DNA of 64,000 nt from Arcticibacter pallidicorallinus (lineage in GTDB: Bacteria > Bacteroidota > Bacteroidia > Sphingobacteriales > Sphingobacteriaceae). Positions 1-9,466 of the stretch are shown one piece after another. The translations under genes and the position numbers were made by a program. Below the pieces are notes generated by a model that saw only the letters and a list, made by a program, of their open reading frames with translations, made no database searches and had not been told where the DNA came from. Location: assembly GCF_003002875.1 (NCBI RefSeq), contig NZ_PVTH01000009.1, positions 62,001 through 126,000 of the forward strand. The letters run 5' to 3'. The number at the start of each line of letters is the position of its first letter. Positions within the stretch are counted from its first letter, which is position 1.

Positions 1-2
1 CC

Positions 3-977
3 AGCGGAATGTTTGTTTATACGATATCCAAAGAGCTGAGTGAATATGTCATATGGTTTAAACCGGAGCAACTGCAAACGATTCAGTGGGCGGGCAATCC
101 CGAGAAGCCTGCAGAGGTTGATGTCCGAGATGGCTTACTCACCATCTCTCCGCGCAAGTCATTTGAAAATTGGGCGGAAACGGTGGTAGGAACATCAACG
201 TCCTGGAGTAATTCAGAGATTAAATCCATACTTAGACTAAAAGGGGAGATTACCTACGCTATTAACCAGAAAGCGAGCGAGATAAGGATGTTAAATGAAA
301 AGCTCAAGCAAGCCTACGAAGAGCTTGATACATTCAGCTTTACGATTTCTCATGATCTTAAGAATCCGCTGACGACTATCAAAAGCTACTCGCAGATTTT
401 AATGCGCGACAAAAGTATGTCTCCAGAGTCTTTGAAGATCCTGGACCGGATAAACGCTTCTTCAGACAAGATGGATCAGATGATCAGAGAGGTCCTGGAA
501 TATTCGAGAATCGGCAAATCCGCGTTGACGAAAGTGCCTATCGATATTCAGACGCTGGTCGAAGAACAGGTTAGAGATCTCTCTGTAGCGTATGAAGCTT
601 GTGATCTGGAAACAACCATCGGTGAAACCCCTGTTCTGCAAGGGGATCCGGTAATGATATCGCAGGTATTTTCTAATCTCCTGAGCAATGCTATTAAGTA
701 TTCACGCCGGTCAAATCCCGCGAAGATAAGTATTCATGGCAGCATTACGGATACAGAGATCGTTTACAGTATTACTGACAACGGGATCGGTATAGATATT
801 AAACAGCTTCCAACGGTATTTGAACTATTCAAGCGAATGGATAATGCCAAGGACATCGAGGGTACCGGGGTTGGCCTTGCCATAGTGAAACGGATCGTCG
901 AGAAGCACCAGGGCAAGGTATGGGTGGACAGTGAACTGGACAGAGGCTCTACTTTTTATCTTGCCTTTCGGCGCTAA
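3..977 (+). CDS. Phytochrome-type sensor histidine kinase, 5'-truncated by window edge
   Basis: The reading frame is open at the left edge, so only the C-terminal part is seen. Counting from the first in-window Met (position 9), residues 1-75 look like the end of a PHY domain (WAGNPEKP, then SPRKSFENW, the signature that precedes the kinase in bacteriophytochromes). A short helical linker leads to a HisKA domain with the phospho-accepting His in FTISHDLKNP (H115). The HATPase domain has N box QVFSNLLSNAIKYS, G1 box DNGIGID and G2 box GTGVGLAIVKRI. Such proteins sense red/far-red light through a bilin and autophosphorylate. The convergent neighbour is a heme oxygenase that could supply biliverdin, which supports the call. 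The bilin-binding GAF domain is not in the window, so chromophore binding is inferred. Confidence 0.85.
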   Translation, partial: SGMFVYTISKELSEYVIWFKPEQLQTIQWAGNPEKPAEVDVRDGLLTISPRKSFENWAETVVGTSTSWSNSEIKSILRLKGEITYAINQKASEIRMLNEKLKQAYEELDTFSFTISHDLKNPLTTIKSYSQILMRDKSMSPESLKILDRINASSDKMDQMIREVLEYSRIGKSALTKVPIDIQTLVEEQVRDLSVAYEACDLETTIGETPVLQGDPVMISQVFSNLLSNAIKYSRRSNPAKISIHGSITDTEIVYSITDNGIGIDIKQLPTVFELFKRMDNAKDIEGTGVGLAIVKRIVEKHQGKVWVDSELDRGSTFYLAFRR

Positions 978-1543
978 GAAGTTGTTTTTAACCCAATCCA
1001 GCTCTTGAATTTTTTAAATGTATCGTTTGCGGTCTGGATGACAATGGCTTGTTCTTCTTGCCTGTCAACCTGCCGATCTATATTTGACTTGAATGCGTTC
1101 CACATTTCCTCTGTTTTTTCGCCATAACCGTCGAAGAATGACATGGATTCACCATCTCTCAGGTTGAGCTGTTTCGCGATCATTTTGCTGATGTAGAGTC
1201 CGCCTAGAGTAGAACCCTCCATGACGTATAAAGCGCCGATCGCCTGAAGCTTATCGTTCATTTCCGGAAGATATCGATCCGGTGTCAGTGCGGGTAGTGT
1301 CCCGCCGAGAGATAGAATGTCATTGGCAATGGCTTCTTTTTTTCTGCGCAGGTGGTGATCTGGAAGGTGCAGATCAGTTACGGCCTCCACCTTGGCTTCC
1401 AATCCACCAAAATAACTGTAAAATAGTTCGAGAATCCGGATGTAATCTCCTGAAGCGCGAATGTCTTTGATCATGGGGATCATCACCTTTTCAAGTGCCG
1501 CGTGCAGGTCTTTTGTTTCTTCTTTGAGCGTTATAGATAGCAT
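974..1543 (-). CDS. bphO: Biliverdin-producing heme oxygenase (BphO/HmuO type)
   Basis: A protein of about 189 aa that would open heme to biliverdin, CO and iron. The proximal heme-ligand His is the one in KDLHAALEKVM near the N-terminus (H14). The distal-helix motif is YVMEGSTLGGLYI, the form seen in phytochrome-linked heme oxygenases. I chose the ATG at 1543 (MLSITLKEETKDLH); the frame continues upstream only to a TTG. The stop codon overlaps the stop of the convergent phytochrome kinase, and the pairing implies this enzyme supplies its chromophore. An iron-scavenging role is less likely because no heme-uptake genes are nearby. Confidence 0.85.
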   Translation of the reverse strand: MLSITLKEETKDLHAALEKVMIPMIKDIRASGDYIRILELFYSYFGGLEAKVEAVTDLHLPDHHLRRKKEAIANDILSLGGTLPALTPDRYLPEMNDKLQAIGALYVMEGSTLGGLYISKMIAKQLNLRDGESMSFFDGYGEKTEEMWNAFKSNIDRQVDRQEEQAIVIQTANDTFKKFKSWIGLKTTS

Positions 1544-1642
1544 GGTACAAAGATAAAAATTGTCGGTTGGTATCAAGAAACAAACCTTATTGTTACTTTA
1601 ATAGACCTTATTAGCAGATTCTAAATCGTAAGTTTGACGCAG

Positions 1643-2020
1643 ATGATGAATTTATCACATAACAGGATTTGGAAGGGCATTTTTTTAATGCTCTTCGCGA
1701 TGTTCTCATTGTCTCCTTGTTCGGCAAAGCAAAGCGTTCTTCAAACGTTTGACTTAGAGTTTGGTAGAAACGCAAACAAGACTAAAGCGACCGGTAATAT
1801 GATCAACGGTTGCAGCATTGTAAAGCACTCACGTGGCAAGGCGTTGGTAAATCCATCTGTCATTAAATTATTGCCGCATCACCAATCAGATCATGACACC
1901 GTGGAGCGGTCCGAAAGTGCTGTTATAGGTATTTTAGTTAATAACAGTGTCGGCATCAAAACAGCGGGCAGACTACCCCAATATATTCTATTTAAGCGAT
2001 TTAAGGTTCATCTGGCATAG
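1643..2020 (+). CDS. Hypothetical small exported protein
   Basis: Not recognised. The ATG at 1643 gives 125 aa. A basic stretch (HNRIWKG) is followed by a hydrophobic segment (IFLMLFAMFSLSPCSA), which looks like a signal peptide with a possible lipoprotein Cys or an AxA-like cleavage site. The rest has no motif I can name; a His-rich stretch (LLPHHQSDHD) is the only notable feature. It lies 49 nt upstream of the DoxD-like gene in the same direction, so co-transcription is possible. It could be a non-conserved ORF. Confidence 0.4.
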   Translation: MMNLSHNRIWKGIFLMLFAMFSLSPCSAKQSVLQTFDLEFGRNANKTKATGNMINGCSIVKHSRGKALVNPSVIKLLPHHQSDHDTVERSESAVIGILVNNSVGIKTAGRLPQYILFKRFKVHLA

Positions 2021-2069
2021 TAATCCTACGAGCTGATCATACTTTTAATCATTATTACAATAGAATTTC

Positions 2070-3089
2070 ATGAGCAAATCTAGTTTTGCTGGCGGGCCTG
2101 CGGAGATGGCCGGCCTATTCACCTTATCGATTCGCCTGGTTATAGGCTGGACCTATTTTTCTGCTTTTTGGCGCAGGCTGATTCTCGACAATAAGCTTAT
2201 ACCTGACGAAGCAGGATATATCGGCGAAAAGTTCAACCATTTTCTGCCGAATGCTTTAGGCATAAAGCCGCTGATAGAATACCTGGTAACGCATCCCGAG
2301 GCGCTGCATAAGTCTATGGTGGCGTTTACCATTATTGAGGCGATCGTTGGGCTGTTGATTATTCTGGGAGTATTTACACGACTGATGTCTTTGGGGATAT
2401 TCGCACTCGCAATGGGAATTCTTCTTGGCTCGGGCTGGCTGGGTACTACCTGCTTGGACGAATGGCAGATCGGGGTACTGGGTATTGCGGGCGGTTTTAC
2501 CTTGTTCTTAACCGGAAGCGGTTCTTACTCGTTAGACAACTATCTTCTCAGGAACAAAGAAGGACTGCGAGCCAAACGCTGGTTTTCCTGGTTAGGCTCG
2601 GGAAATTTCCCGATCGCCAAGGTCAAGCCCTTTGTTTTGACCGTATCGCTGCTGATCTTTGGGCTCACGCTCTATACCAATCAGTTTTTCCATGGAGGTG
2701 TTTGGGGGCCTCTCCACAATAAGTCGGTTAAACCAAAGCTGGAAATATCAAACGTATCTTTAAGTAACAATGAACTTCGCTTTGAGGTCTACCGGACGGA
2801 GGGTGCAGATGTTTACGGCTCGTTCCTCATCGGCATAGAACTGATAAACGAGAGGGCTGAAGTATTGAAATCCTGGAATAATGTGGAGCTTTCCAGGTTT
2901 CCGGAAGCCGATATTCACAATCACTACGTTGCGAAAATTAAGCCTGGCAAACACGCTCTGATTATCCCTCTGGGGGCGAAAGCGGACCTCACACTAAATA
3001 CTGCAGACATTGCTGACGAAATGGGCAAGGTACAGACACTTAAATTGGTGGATGTTAGCGGAATAGAATGGACAGCCAGGCTGAAATAA
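2070..3089 (+). CDS. DoxD-DoxA fusion membrane protein (thiosulfate:quinone oxidoreductase-like)
   Basis: A 339-aa protein. The N-terminal half (residues ~10-185) is a four-helix DoxX/DoxD membrane domain with SIRLVIGWTYFSAFWRR at the start, an IIEAIVGLLIILGVFTR helix and a GILLGSGWLGTTCLDEW segment typical of TQO DoxD. One more membrane span follows (VKPFVLTVSLLIFGLTLY), then a beta-rich periplasmic domain resembling DoxA (GGVWGPLHNKSVKP onward). In Acidianus, DoxD and DoxA are separate subunits of a thiosulfate-oxidising, quinone-reducing enzyme; fused forms are common in Bacteroidetes. No sulfur-oxidation genes lie nearby, so the substrate is unknown here. Confidence 0.7.
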   Translation: MSKSSFAGGPAEMAGLFTLSIRLVIGWTYFSAFWRRLILDNKLIPDEAGYIGEKFNHFLPNALGIKPLIEYLVTHPEALHKSMVAFTIIEAIVGLLIILGVFTRLMSLGIFALAMGILLGSGWLGTTCLDEWQIGVLGIAGGFTLFLTGSGSYSLDNYLLRNKEGLRAKRWFSWLGSGNFPIAKVKPFVLTVSLLIFGLTLYTNQFFHGGVWGPLHNKSVKPKLEISNVSLSNNELRFEVYRTEGADVYGSFLIGIELINERAEVLKSWNNVELSRFPEADIHNHYVAKIKPGKHALIIPLGAKADLTLNTADIADEMGKVQTLKLVDVSGIEWTARLK

Positions 3090-3144
3090 TATTCATTTTT
3101 TTATTTAGATTAGCGTACAAACTAACCCATTCACAAATAACGCC

Positions 3145-4374
3145 ATGCTGAAATCATTCATCTCCTTAGTCGGGATTACTACACTGGTACTGGGCACGCT
3201 CACCGGAAGCGGTGATAAAGATAGAGCAGCTCGTCCAGCTAAGTGTCCGGTTCCTGCAATGCCATCTTTTTCATCTCTGACAGCCAATGCCAAGTTGCCC
3301 GATCCTTTTTTGTTTATGAATGGTTCCAGGATGAAGAAGAGGAAAGACTGGGATTGCCGACGAGCGGAGATTGCAGGACTAGCACAGGAGTTTGTGTACG
3401 GATACAAGCCGGAGACGGCTTATGCCGCTACCACCGGATCATTTGCTGAAGACAAGATCACCGTAAATGTCAATGACAACGGCAAAACGATAGCATTTAC
3501 TTGCTCAATAACTTATCCGAAGACGGGAAGTCAACCTTACCCGGCGATGATAGGAATGGGTGCCTCCAATCTCAATAACTCGGAGCTTCTCAAAATGGGA
3601 GTGGCTATTATCAATTTCCCGAACAATAAGATTGCGGAACAACTGAACGGAGGCTCGAGAGGGAAGGGTTTGTTTTATGAAATGTACGGTAGTGATCATT
3701 CCGCCTCGGCGATAATGGCCTGGGCCTGGGGGGTAAGTCGTCTGATCGATGCGCTGGAGAAAACGCCTGCGGCCGGGATAGATCCGGCAAGGCTTGGCGT
3801 TACGGGATGTTCAAGGAACGGAAAAGGTGCGTTGGCTGCCGGCGCTTTCGAGCAACGGATCAAACTGACGGTTCCGCAGGAGCCGGGTGCCGGGGGTGCT
3901 GCCAGCTGGCGTGTTTCTGATGCACAGAAGGCTGCAGGGAAAAATGTTCAGACACTTTCTCAGATAGTGGGGGAGAACGTTTGGTTCAGATCGGAATTCG
4001 GACTATTCGGGAAAGTGTCGGACAAGCTTCCGCTTGATCAGCATATGATAGCGGCGCTTTGCGCGCCAAGGGCTCTTTTGTTTCTGGAAAATACATCCAT
4101 GGAATGGCTGAGCCCTGCGAGTTCCTGGATAACGGCGAATGCCGCACATAAGGTTTGGGAAGCACTAGGTATTCCGGACCGGATGGGATTTTCGCAGATC
4201 GGCGGTCATAATCATTGCGCCCTTCCGGATTCGCAAATGCCTGAGTTGAGAGCCTATGTCATGAAGTTTATGATAGGTAACAGCAGTGACGATACTGTTG
4301 TTATGAAAACAGATAGTGACGTTTCGCTGGATGATGGGAGATGGCTGGACTGGAGCGTGCCAAAGTTGAAGTGA
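3145..4374 (+). CDS. Glucuronoyl esterase-like carbohydrate esterase (CE15 family)
   Basis: A 409-aa alpha/beta hydrolase with an N-terminal hydrophobic segment (ISLVGITTLVLGTLTG) that should direct export. The nucleophile elbow GCSRNGKGA (S223) is the CE15 signature, the acid is in PQEPGAGGAASWR (E246), and the catalytic His lies in GGHNHCALP (H355 or H357). Family members cleave ester links between lignin and 4-O-methylglucuronic acid of xylan. No other polysaccharide-use genes (SusCD, glycoside hydrolases) are adjacent, so this looks like a lone secreted esterase. It ends 22 nt from the convergent S41 protease gene. Confidence 0.8.
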   Translation: MLKSFISLVGITTLVLGTLTGSGDKDRAARPAKCPVPAMPSFSSLTANAKLPDPFLFMNGSRMKKRKDWDCRRAEIAGLAQEFVYGYKPETAYAATTGSFAEDKITVNVNDNGKTIAFTCSITYPKTGSQPYPAMIGMGASNLNNSELLKMGVAIINFPNNKIAEQLNGGSRGKGLFYEMYGSDHSASAIMAWAWGVSRLIDALEKTPAAGIDPARLGVTGCSRNGKGALAAGAFEQRIKLTVPQEPGAGGAASWRVSDAQKAAGKNVQTLSQIVGENVWFRSEFGLFGKVSDKLPLDQHMIAALCAPRALLFLENTSMEWLSPASSWITANAAHKVWEALGIPDRMGFSQIGGHNHCALPDSQMPELRAYVMKFMIGNSSDDTVVMKTDSDVSLDDGRWLDWSVPKLK

Positions 4375-4396
4375 TATTGAGATTCAAGGAGGTATA

Positions 4397-6628
4397 TTAC
4401 TTAACTTTCCTCAGAATAGCGTGAGCCTTATCCAGTTGTTTATCTTTTCCCTTTCGAATACTTGAGATATCTGGCTTCACATATACGTCGATTTTAACTC
4501 CCACGCGCTGAGCACATATGCCATCCGGATAGTAAACTCCCAGACCCGAAAAAGACGCTGTGATTGCGCCCGGCAGATCGATACTGGTAGTGTTACCGTC
4601 CGCGCCTGCTGTCTGACTACCCAGGATGGTAACATTGGCAGCGCTCTGCAGAGCCATAACAACAAATTCTGAATTGCTTTGTGTGTATTCATCCACCAGA
4701 ACAATTACTCTTCCTGAATAATGTTCGCCTTCGACGCTACCAATTTCTGTGGAGGGCTCAAGCAAGAAAGCGCCGGGTTTGAGCAGTGTTCCATGAGTGA
4801 ACCGGACAAAAGGTGATACTCCTGACTTAATGTAATTTACAAGGGACTTTGTACGTCCGTTCGAGTCGTAGGTCAATTCGTCTGACGGATATCCTCTAAG
4901 GTCGATGATGAGGCCCTTGGTTTTTCCTAAACGATCAACCAGGTCGCGCAACTCTGATGCCTTGAAACTAGGTCCATGCACATAACCAATATTTCCCGGC
5001 ATCACGAGCAATGTTGAGTCGTAGAAATTATGACTAAAATCAGTACTATACCAGTTCGTCAATGAGTATAGCTTTCCTTGCTGCCTTATAGTTTTGTACT
5101 TGCCACTACGTTTAGTTTTAACAACAAACCCGCTATCATTACTTCTCAACAGATAATCTCTTATCATATCTCTGAATCCGGCAGCGCTATTTGACGCAGG
5201 AACACGGTCGGAATATGTGTTAATCAGCTTCTTTATTTTTATTCCATTAATGGCAACGATTTCATCCCCCGGTTTAATTTTCTTCCCTAAGCCAAGCGTA
5301 TCAGAATAAAACCCGGTAACGATCATCTTTCTTTTCAGCATCCGCGCTTTTACAGGGAATATATACTTGCCTTTAATCGCGTCGAGGACTCCGCTACTTA
5401 TAAAAGCATGAGAATCTCCTGTTTTAGCTACTAATTTGGTCATCGCAATCGTGTATTTATTTACATCAGCTGCAGCAATTATTTCTGGCATATGTTGTCT
5501 CAGTGCGGATACCCATGCTTCAGACATTAAATCTCTATAGGGGAAAAAGTATTGGATAGCCGCCCAATACCTGCAAAGCGCCAGATATCGGAGACCTGCG
5601 TCGGGGTATATGGAGTTAAAGCTTTCTTCGTGGACGAAACGAGGACTTGGTCCATGAAGATTTACATAATAGTGATTGTCGCCGCAAGGTCTGGACCATG
5701 TCCTCAGTTTTTCCTTTAAATCAGCGGATAAGATCGTATTGGTAAATAAAGTACCGTAATCGGATGCAATGAGAACGCGGTCTCCATCGATTTTGAGTTC
5801 TTGTGTACAGGGACTTATCGCCTGTAAACCCCCGACCCATTTTTCAAGGACCTGAGACACTTCGGCCTGGCTTGTTGCTTGAATAACCAGAGGCAACGTA
5901 CGTATCAGCTCATTGTCCCAATTATAACGACCCCTAGCTACCGCCGGATGATGATATTTGAGGTAGCCCCATAATTGACAAAGCACGTCAAGAGATGCAA
6001 GCGTGCGTTCATCTGTTGGTATAAAATCTATCTTTGACCCGCGTCTGAATTCAGTGTCTTTCCGGCTGGCAGTTGGGGGGATAACCCGGGCTTTATTAAT
6101 AGGGGTATTATCTATATAGAGTCGTAAACTGTCTATCCAAATCTTTCCCTGCCCATTTAAGATAACGTGTGTGGATATACTACTACCGCCCACATCGTAC
6201 GGAACACTAAGCATGTATTCCTTCCAGTCGGTCGTACCACCGGGTCCGTCGGCACCCAGGTCCTGCGAAACAATAACCTCTCTATTTTCGCCATTGATAC
6301 TCAGATGAATGGTTACGCGACCTCTAACATCCTCTGTTTTGATATTAGCAATGAACATGAGCGACTTGCCTTCAAACTGTTGGCCTATATGACGATACAG
6401 ATGGGCCTCTCCTGTAACCGCAGCTTTGCTTTCTATTCTAACACTATACTTGCCTTGCTTTCTCGTTAGACTATCAACCGCAATATTGTATTCTTTATGG
6501 TTGTCGTGGTATGACCAGCCGACAGGGACTTTATTTTCAGTAAGGACTTCCAGATTGCCATTAAAGTCAAATTGACACTGTGCCTCTACTACCCAAAAAC
6601 ACAAGACGACTAAGAAGTTGATTTTCAT
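4397..6628 (-). CDS. Secreted S41-family (tail-specific) peptidase with N-terminal jelly-roll-like domain and PDZ
   Basis: About 743 aa from the ATG at 6628, chosen because it places a clean signal peptide (MKINFLVVLCFWVVEAQCQ) at the N-terminus; the frame extends 17 codons further upstream. Residues ~20-190 are beta-rich and resemble a carbohydrate-binding-like jelly roll (DWKEYMLSVPYD, KIWIDSLRLYID). A central region holds a PDZ-like segment (IKPGDEIVAINGIKIK). The C-terminal S41 core has IDLRGYPSDE, the nucleophile region TQSNSEFVVMAL and GSQTAGADGNTT. These proteases degrade periplasmic or surface proteins. The substrate cannot be deduced. Confidence 0.8.
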   Translation of the reverse strand: MKINFLVVLCFWVVEAQCQFDFNGNLEVLTENKVPVGWSYHDNHKEYNIAVDSLTRKQGKYSVRIESKAAVTGEAHLYRHIGQQFEGKSLMFIANIKTEDVRGRVTIHLSINGENREVIVSQDLGADGPGGTTDWKEYMLSVPYDVGGSSISTHVILNGQGKIWIDSLRLYIDNTPINKARVIPPTASRKDTEFRRGSKIDFIPTDERTLASLDVLCQLWGYLKYHHPAVARGRYNWDNELIRTLPLVIQATSQAEVSQVLEKWVGGLQAISPCTQELKIDGDRVLIASDYGTLFTNTILSADLKEKLRTWSRPCGDNHYYVNLHGPSPRFVHEESFNSIYPDAGLRYLALCRYWAAIQYFFPYRDLMSEAWVSALRQHMPEIIAAADVNKYTIAMTKLVAKTGDSHAFISSGVLDAIKGKYIFPVKARMLKRKMIVTGFYSDTLGLGKKIKPGDEIVAINGIKIKKLINTYSDRVPASNSAAGFRDMIRDYLLRSNDSGFVVKTKRSGKYKTIRQQGKLYSLTNWYSTDFSHNFYDSTLLVMPGNIGYVHGPSFKASELRDLVDRLGKTKGLIIDLRGYPSDELTYDSNGRTKSLVNYIKSGVSPFVRFTHGTLLKPGAFLLEPSTEIGSVEGEHYSGRVIVLVDEYTQSNSEFVVMALQSAANVTILGSQTAGADGNTTSIDLPGAITASFSGLGVYYPDGICAQRVGVKIDVYVKPDISSIRKGKDKQLDKAHAILRKVK

Positions 6629-6743
6629 GTTACTAAAGATAGCTGCAAAACGAATGCGGCTCTTAATTTTAACATCCATTAACTAAAGGAGAAGGTTTAA
6701 GATTAGGTTTAGATGAAGATTGGCTTAGATGATCTTGGTTTAA

Positions 6744-6779
6744 ACAAAAAATGCCACCTTTTTGAGGTAGCATTTTTTT
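6744..6779 (-). terminator. Rho-independent terminator after tRNA-Ser
   Basis: An imperfect stem (ATGCCACC at 6751-6758 against GGTAGCAT at 6766-6773, one mismatch) surrounds a 7-nt loop. It is flanked by A6 on the left and T7 on the right, so it could end transcription in either direction. It sits just 3' of the minus-strand tRNA. Confidence 0.7.
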
Positions 6780-6780
6780 G

Positions 6781-6865
6781 CGGAGAGTTAGGGATTCGAA
6801 CCCCAGGACCTGTTACAGTCAACAGTTTTCAAGACTGCCGCAATCGACCACTCTGCCAACTCTCC
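6781..6865 (-). tRNA. tRNA-Ser (anticodon UGA)
   Basis: The minus strand shows a 7-bp acceptor stem (GGAGAGT with ACTCTCC), a discriminator G, a D-arm, an anticodon loop CTTGAAA giving anticodon TGA, a long class II variable arm and a T-arm with GGTTCGAATCC. The long variable arm and UGA anticodon identify tRNA-Ser. CCA is not encoded. A terminator follows directly. Confidence 0.95.
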
Positions 6866-6988
6866 GCGACAAAAGTACAAATAGTCACTTCATTTGCAAA
6901 CTGAAACAGGGTAATTTTCGGCCTTTTTAATTAAACCATTAAAAATTAGCGCATTAATTTTCAATGGTGCCAGGGGAGTATTAGAACG

Positions 6989-8323
6989 TTAGTTTTTTAG
7001 GGTCTTTTCGAGCTTCATTTTCGCGATAATATAATCATAAGCTACATTCAGGTAATTATTCTTCTCGAGCTGGTAAGCATAGCTGCTTCGGGCAAGGTCT
7101 CCGATCAAGAGCCTGCCGTTATTATATTGTTCTTGAACGATCCGATAGGTGTCGGATGCCAGATCGTAGTTCTCCTTTGAACGGCGATATTTATTCCCCA
7201 GGAAAAGAATCTCGCGTTCGGCTTCCAGTCTATCCAATTGATTTTTGTTTTGCTGGGATTGATAGGCCAGACGGTTCGCCTCGGTTTGTAAACGGATTTC
7301 GGTTAGCTTTTTTGATCTTTCAATGCTTTCCGTAATGGGCAGACGAACGCCAAGGCTGATGAAACTATTCCCGTACCAGTTATCCCCTTTGAAGATCTCC
7401 AAATTATTGTCGAAGTAGCTTGCTCCGTAGTAGCCTCTCAAACTTATGGTCGGAAGAAAACCCTCCTTCGTGTTTCTGATCTGGGACTGTAAAAGATTTT
7501 CTTCCTGGCGGAGCTTTTTCAATGTTATGCTTTGAGCCTCAGATGTCGCGTTTCCTTGATAAAATGAATACAAGCTTTCTATGCTGTCTGTTAATTCGAT
7601 GGAGATAACATCTGAGGGCTCGTATCCCATCAAAAGCATGAGTTCTGCCCTGGTTTGCTGCAAGATTTTCTGAGCTTCCTCGAAACGGTTGAATGCGTTA
7701 TTGCGATCGGCTTTAACCTGATTCAAGTCCGCCTGGAATAGCCTGCCTGCTTCAAACTGCTCGATACTCATCTTCCACACATCATGAGTGGCCAGTGTAT
7801 CGTACGCAGCGAGTTTCAGCTGCTCTGTAGCGATTACCGTTGCCGCATAAGCTTGATCCAGGCTATAGCGCAGATCGTTTTCCTCCAATTCCTTTTCCGT
7901 CTTTCGTATCTCAGCCTGGAGGCGGGATTCCGCATAGTCAGCGCGCTTCTGGGGGTTGAAGATATCTACGTCGGCGTTTAGGCCTGTATTTGATGTCCAC
8001 TTTGTAGTGAACCGGAGGGGTATCAACTCGCCTGGAACTGCGTCAGGACGGAAGGCATTAGCAGGGACCGGAGTGACCGGAATGATCAGATTCCGCTGTG
8101 TATTGAAGTCGCCGTAAATCTGAGGAATGCGTCTCGATCTTGTTTGTGCGACCTGCGTATCAGCTATGCGAATATCAAGATCTTTGATTTTCAAATCAGG
8201 GTTATTTTCCGCTGCAATCTTTCGTGCTTCTTCAAGAGATATCCTGAGAATCGTCGGGGAGGTCTGAGCGTATATAAATGCAGACAAAAATAACGCCGCT
8301 AATGTGAATATTTTTTCTTTCAT
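6989..8323 (-). CDS. TolC-like outer membrane efflux channel protein
   Basis: A 444-aa protein with a signal peptide (KIFTLAALFLSAFIYAQ) and two long coiled-coil-forming repeats of the OEP/TolC family: ILRISLEEARKIAAENNPDLKI at the N-terminus, and paired segments around residues 190-230 and 390-440 with the expected NNYLNVAYDYIIAKMKLE end. It is the last gene of a minus-strand operon ATPase > fusion protein > permease > TolC, spaced 9 nt from the permease. It would form the outer-membrane exit duct of that exporter. Confidence 0.85.
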   Translation of the reverse strand: MKEKIFTLAALFLSAFIYAQTSPTILRISLEEARKIAAENNPDLKIKDLDIRIADTQVAQTRSRRIPQIYGDFNTQRNLIIPVTPVPANAFRPDAVPGELIPLRFTTKWTSNTGLNADVDIFNPQKRADYAESRLQAEIRKTEKELEENDLRYSLDQAYAATVIATEQLKLAAYDTLATHDVWKMSIEQFEAGRLFQADLNQVKADRNNAFNRFEEAQKILQQTRAELMLLMGYEPSDVISIELTDSIESLYSFYQGNATSEAQSITLKKLRQEENLLQSQIRNTKEGFLPTISLRGYYGASYFDNNLEIFKGDNWYGNSFISLGVRLPITESIERSKKLTEIRLQTEANRLAYQSQQNKNQLDRLEAEREILFLGNKYRRSKENYDLASDTYRIVQEQYNNGRLLIGDLARSSYAYQLEKNNYLNVAYDYIIAKMKLEKTLKN

Positions 8324-8332
8324 CTGTCTAAA

Positions 8333-9466
8333 CTAAAATATGGAAGCAGGCTCCAGACGACTGATTTTGATAACTGCGAAGAGTGAACCTCCGACCGACA
8401 TAAACAAGGTAAAGCCGAATAGCAGCAGGGAAAGTGGCCAGTCGAACTCCAGCGTTAGGCTTGAATTGGAAACGGCAGCTTTGAATATCAGCAACAAAGC
8501 GAAGGCAATACTAAATCCGATGACGGCGAAGAGGAATGCCTGCGTCAGGATGAGCTTGCTGACGTAACCATTAGTTGCGCCGATTGCTTTCAGTGTTCCG
8601 TAGTCGACTAGCCTGTCTAACGCTGAAGAATAAAGAGTAAGGCCGATGATGAAGAAGCCGCTTACGGTTGCGAATATGATTAGCGAGCCAAAGCTGACTC
8701 CCATATTCGAGGAGATCAGAATTTCGGAGTATGTCGCTTTTTTCAGATCCTCCGCGTTCCATGCTCTTACTCCATAGAAGGTTGCATTTATACGGTTAAT
8801 AACCATTGCAGGATCCGCGTCGGCTTTTATTTTGACGACGATGGCATTGACCTTATCTGAAGGAAGATCAGAGAAGTAGCGTACGTTGTCGATACTGGTG
8901 TACATATTGTCGCCGCCAAAGCGCTGCGCATTGCGGGTTATCAATCTGGATATGGCCTGTTTTTTATTTAGCTCGAAAGTCTGCCCCTTTTCCGGAGGGA
9001 TACCAAAGGTTTTGGCGTTGAAATATTCAAGAGTTACAGCGCTGCTTTGAGTCAGATCGGTCAAACTTCCCTCGAGAATCTTTGAAGGGCGGGGACCTGC
9101 GATGAAGGCAGGACCGTCGCTTCCAATCAAATTGACCGCCCCGGTTTTACCGTTAGGCAGGGTGATGCTTGCGTTTGCAACAAGAATGCTGTGGCTACTT
9201 TCAACGCCATCGATGCTTTTTACCTGCTGAGCAATTCGGCTGTCTATGCGACTCAATACATTTACATTTTGAGTGATGTTGTCAATTACCCAGATATCGC
9301 GGGGACCTGCATTGGAGTTCTCAACTAACGCAGTCATCAGGCCGGTCAGAAACCGTAACGTAGCCAACTGCTGACCGATCAAAAAAATACTAATTACGAT
9401 ACCTACCAAGATGCCGACGCTCTTGGGACGATCAAATTTCATGAATTTAAAAGCGGTGATGATCAT
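8333..9466 (-). CDS. ABC transporter permease, DevC/MacB-like (FtsX fold)
   Basis: About 377 aa from the ATG at 9466, whose first bases overlap the stop of the upstream fusion-protein gene (ATGA), pointing to translational coupling. One N-terminal helix (SVGILVGIVISIFLIGQQLATL), a large periplasmic domain of ~200 residues, then three C-terminal helices give the FtsX/MacB topology. Best matched to the DevC family of heterocyst-type exporters. It works with the ATPase encoded at 10430-11128 and the TolC-like channel. The exported substrate is unknown. Confidence 0.82.
   Translation of the reverse strand: MIITAFKFMKFDRPKSVGILVGIVISIFLIGQQLATLRFLTGLMTALVENSNAGPRDIWVIDNITQNVNVLSRIDSRIAQQVKSIDGVESSHSILVANASITLPNGKTGAVNLIGSDGPAFIAGPRPSKILEGSLTDLTQSSAVTLEYFNAKTFGIPPEKGQTFELNKKQAISRLITRNAQRFGGDNMYTSIDNVRYFSDLPSDKVNAIVVKIKADADPAMVINRINATFYGVRAWNAEDLKKATYSEILISSNMGVSFGSLIIFATVSGFFIIGLTLYSSALDRLVDYGTLKAIGATNGYVSKLILTQAFLFAVIGFSIAFALLLIFKAAVSNSSLTLEFDWPLSLLLFGFTLFMSVGGSLFAVIKISRLEPASIF

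Noticed and set aside
6713-6904. 63-codon frame across the tRNA-Ser locus
   Set aside because: It runs through the tRNA and its terminator in antisense; no protein character.
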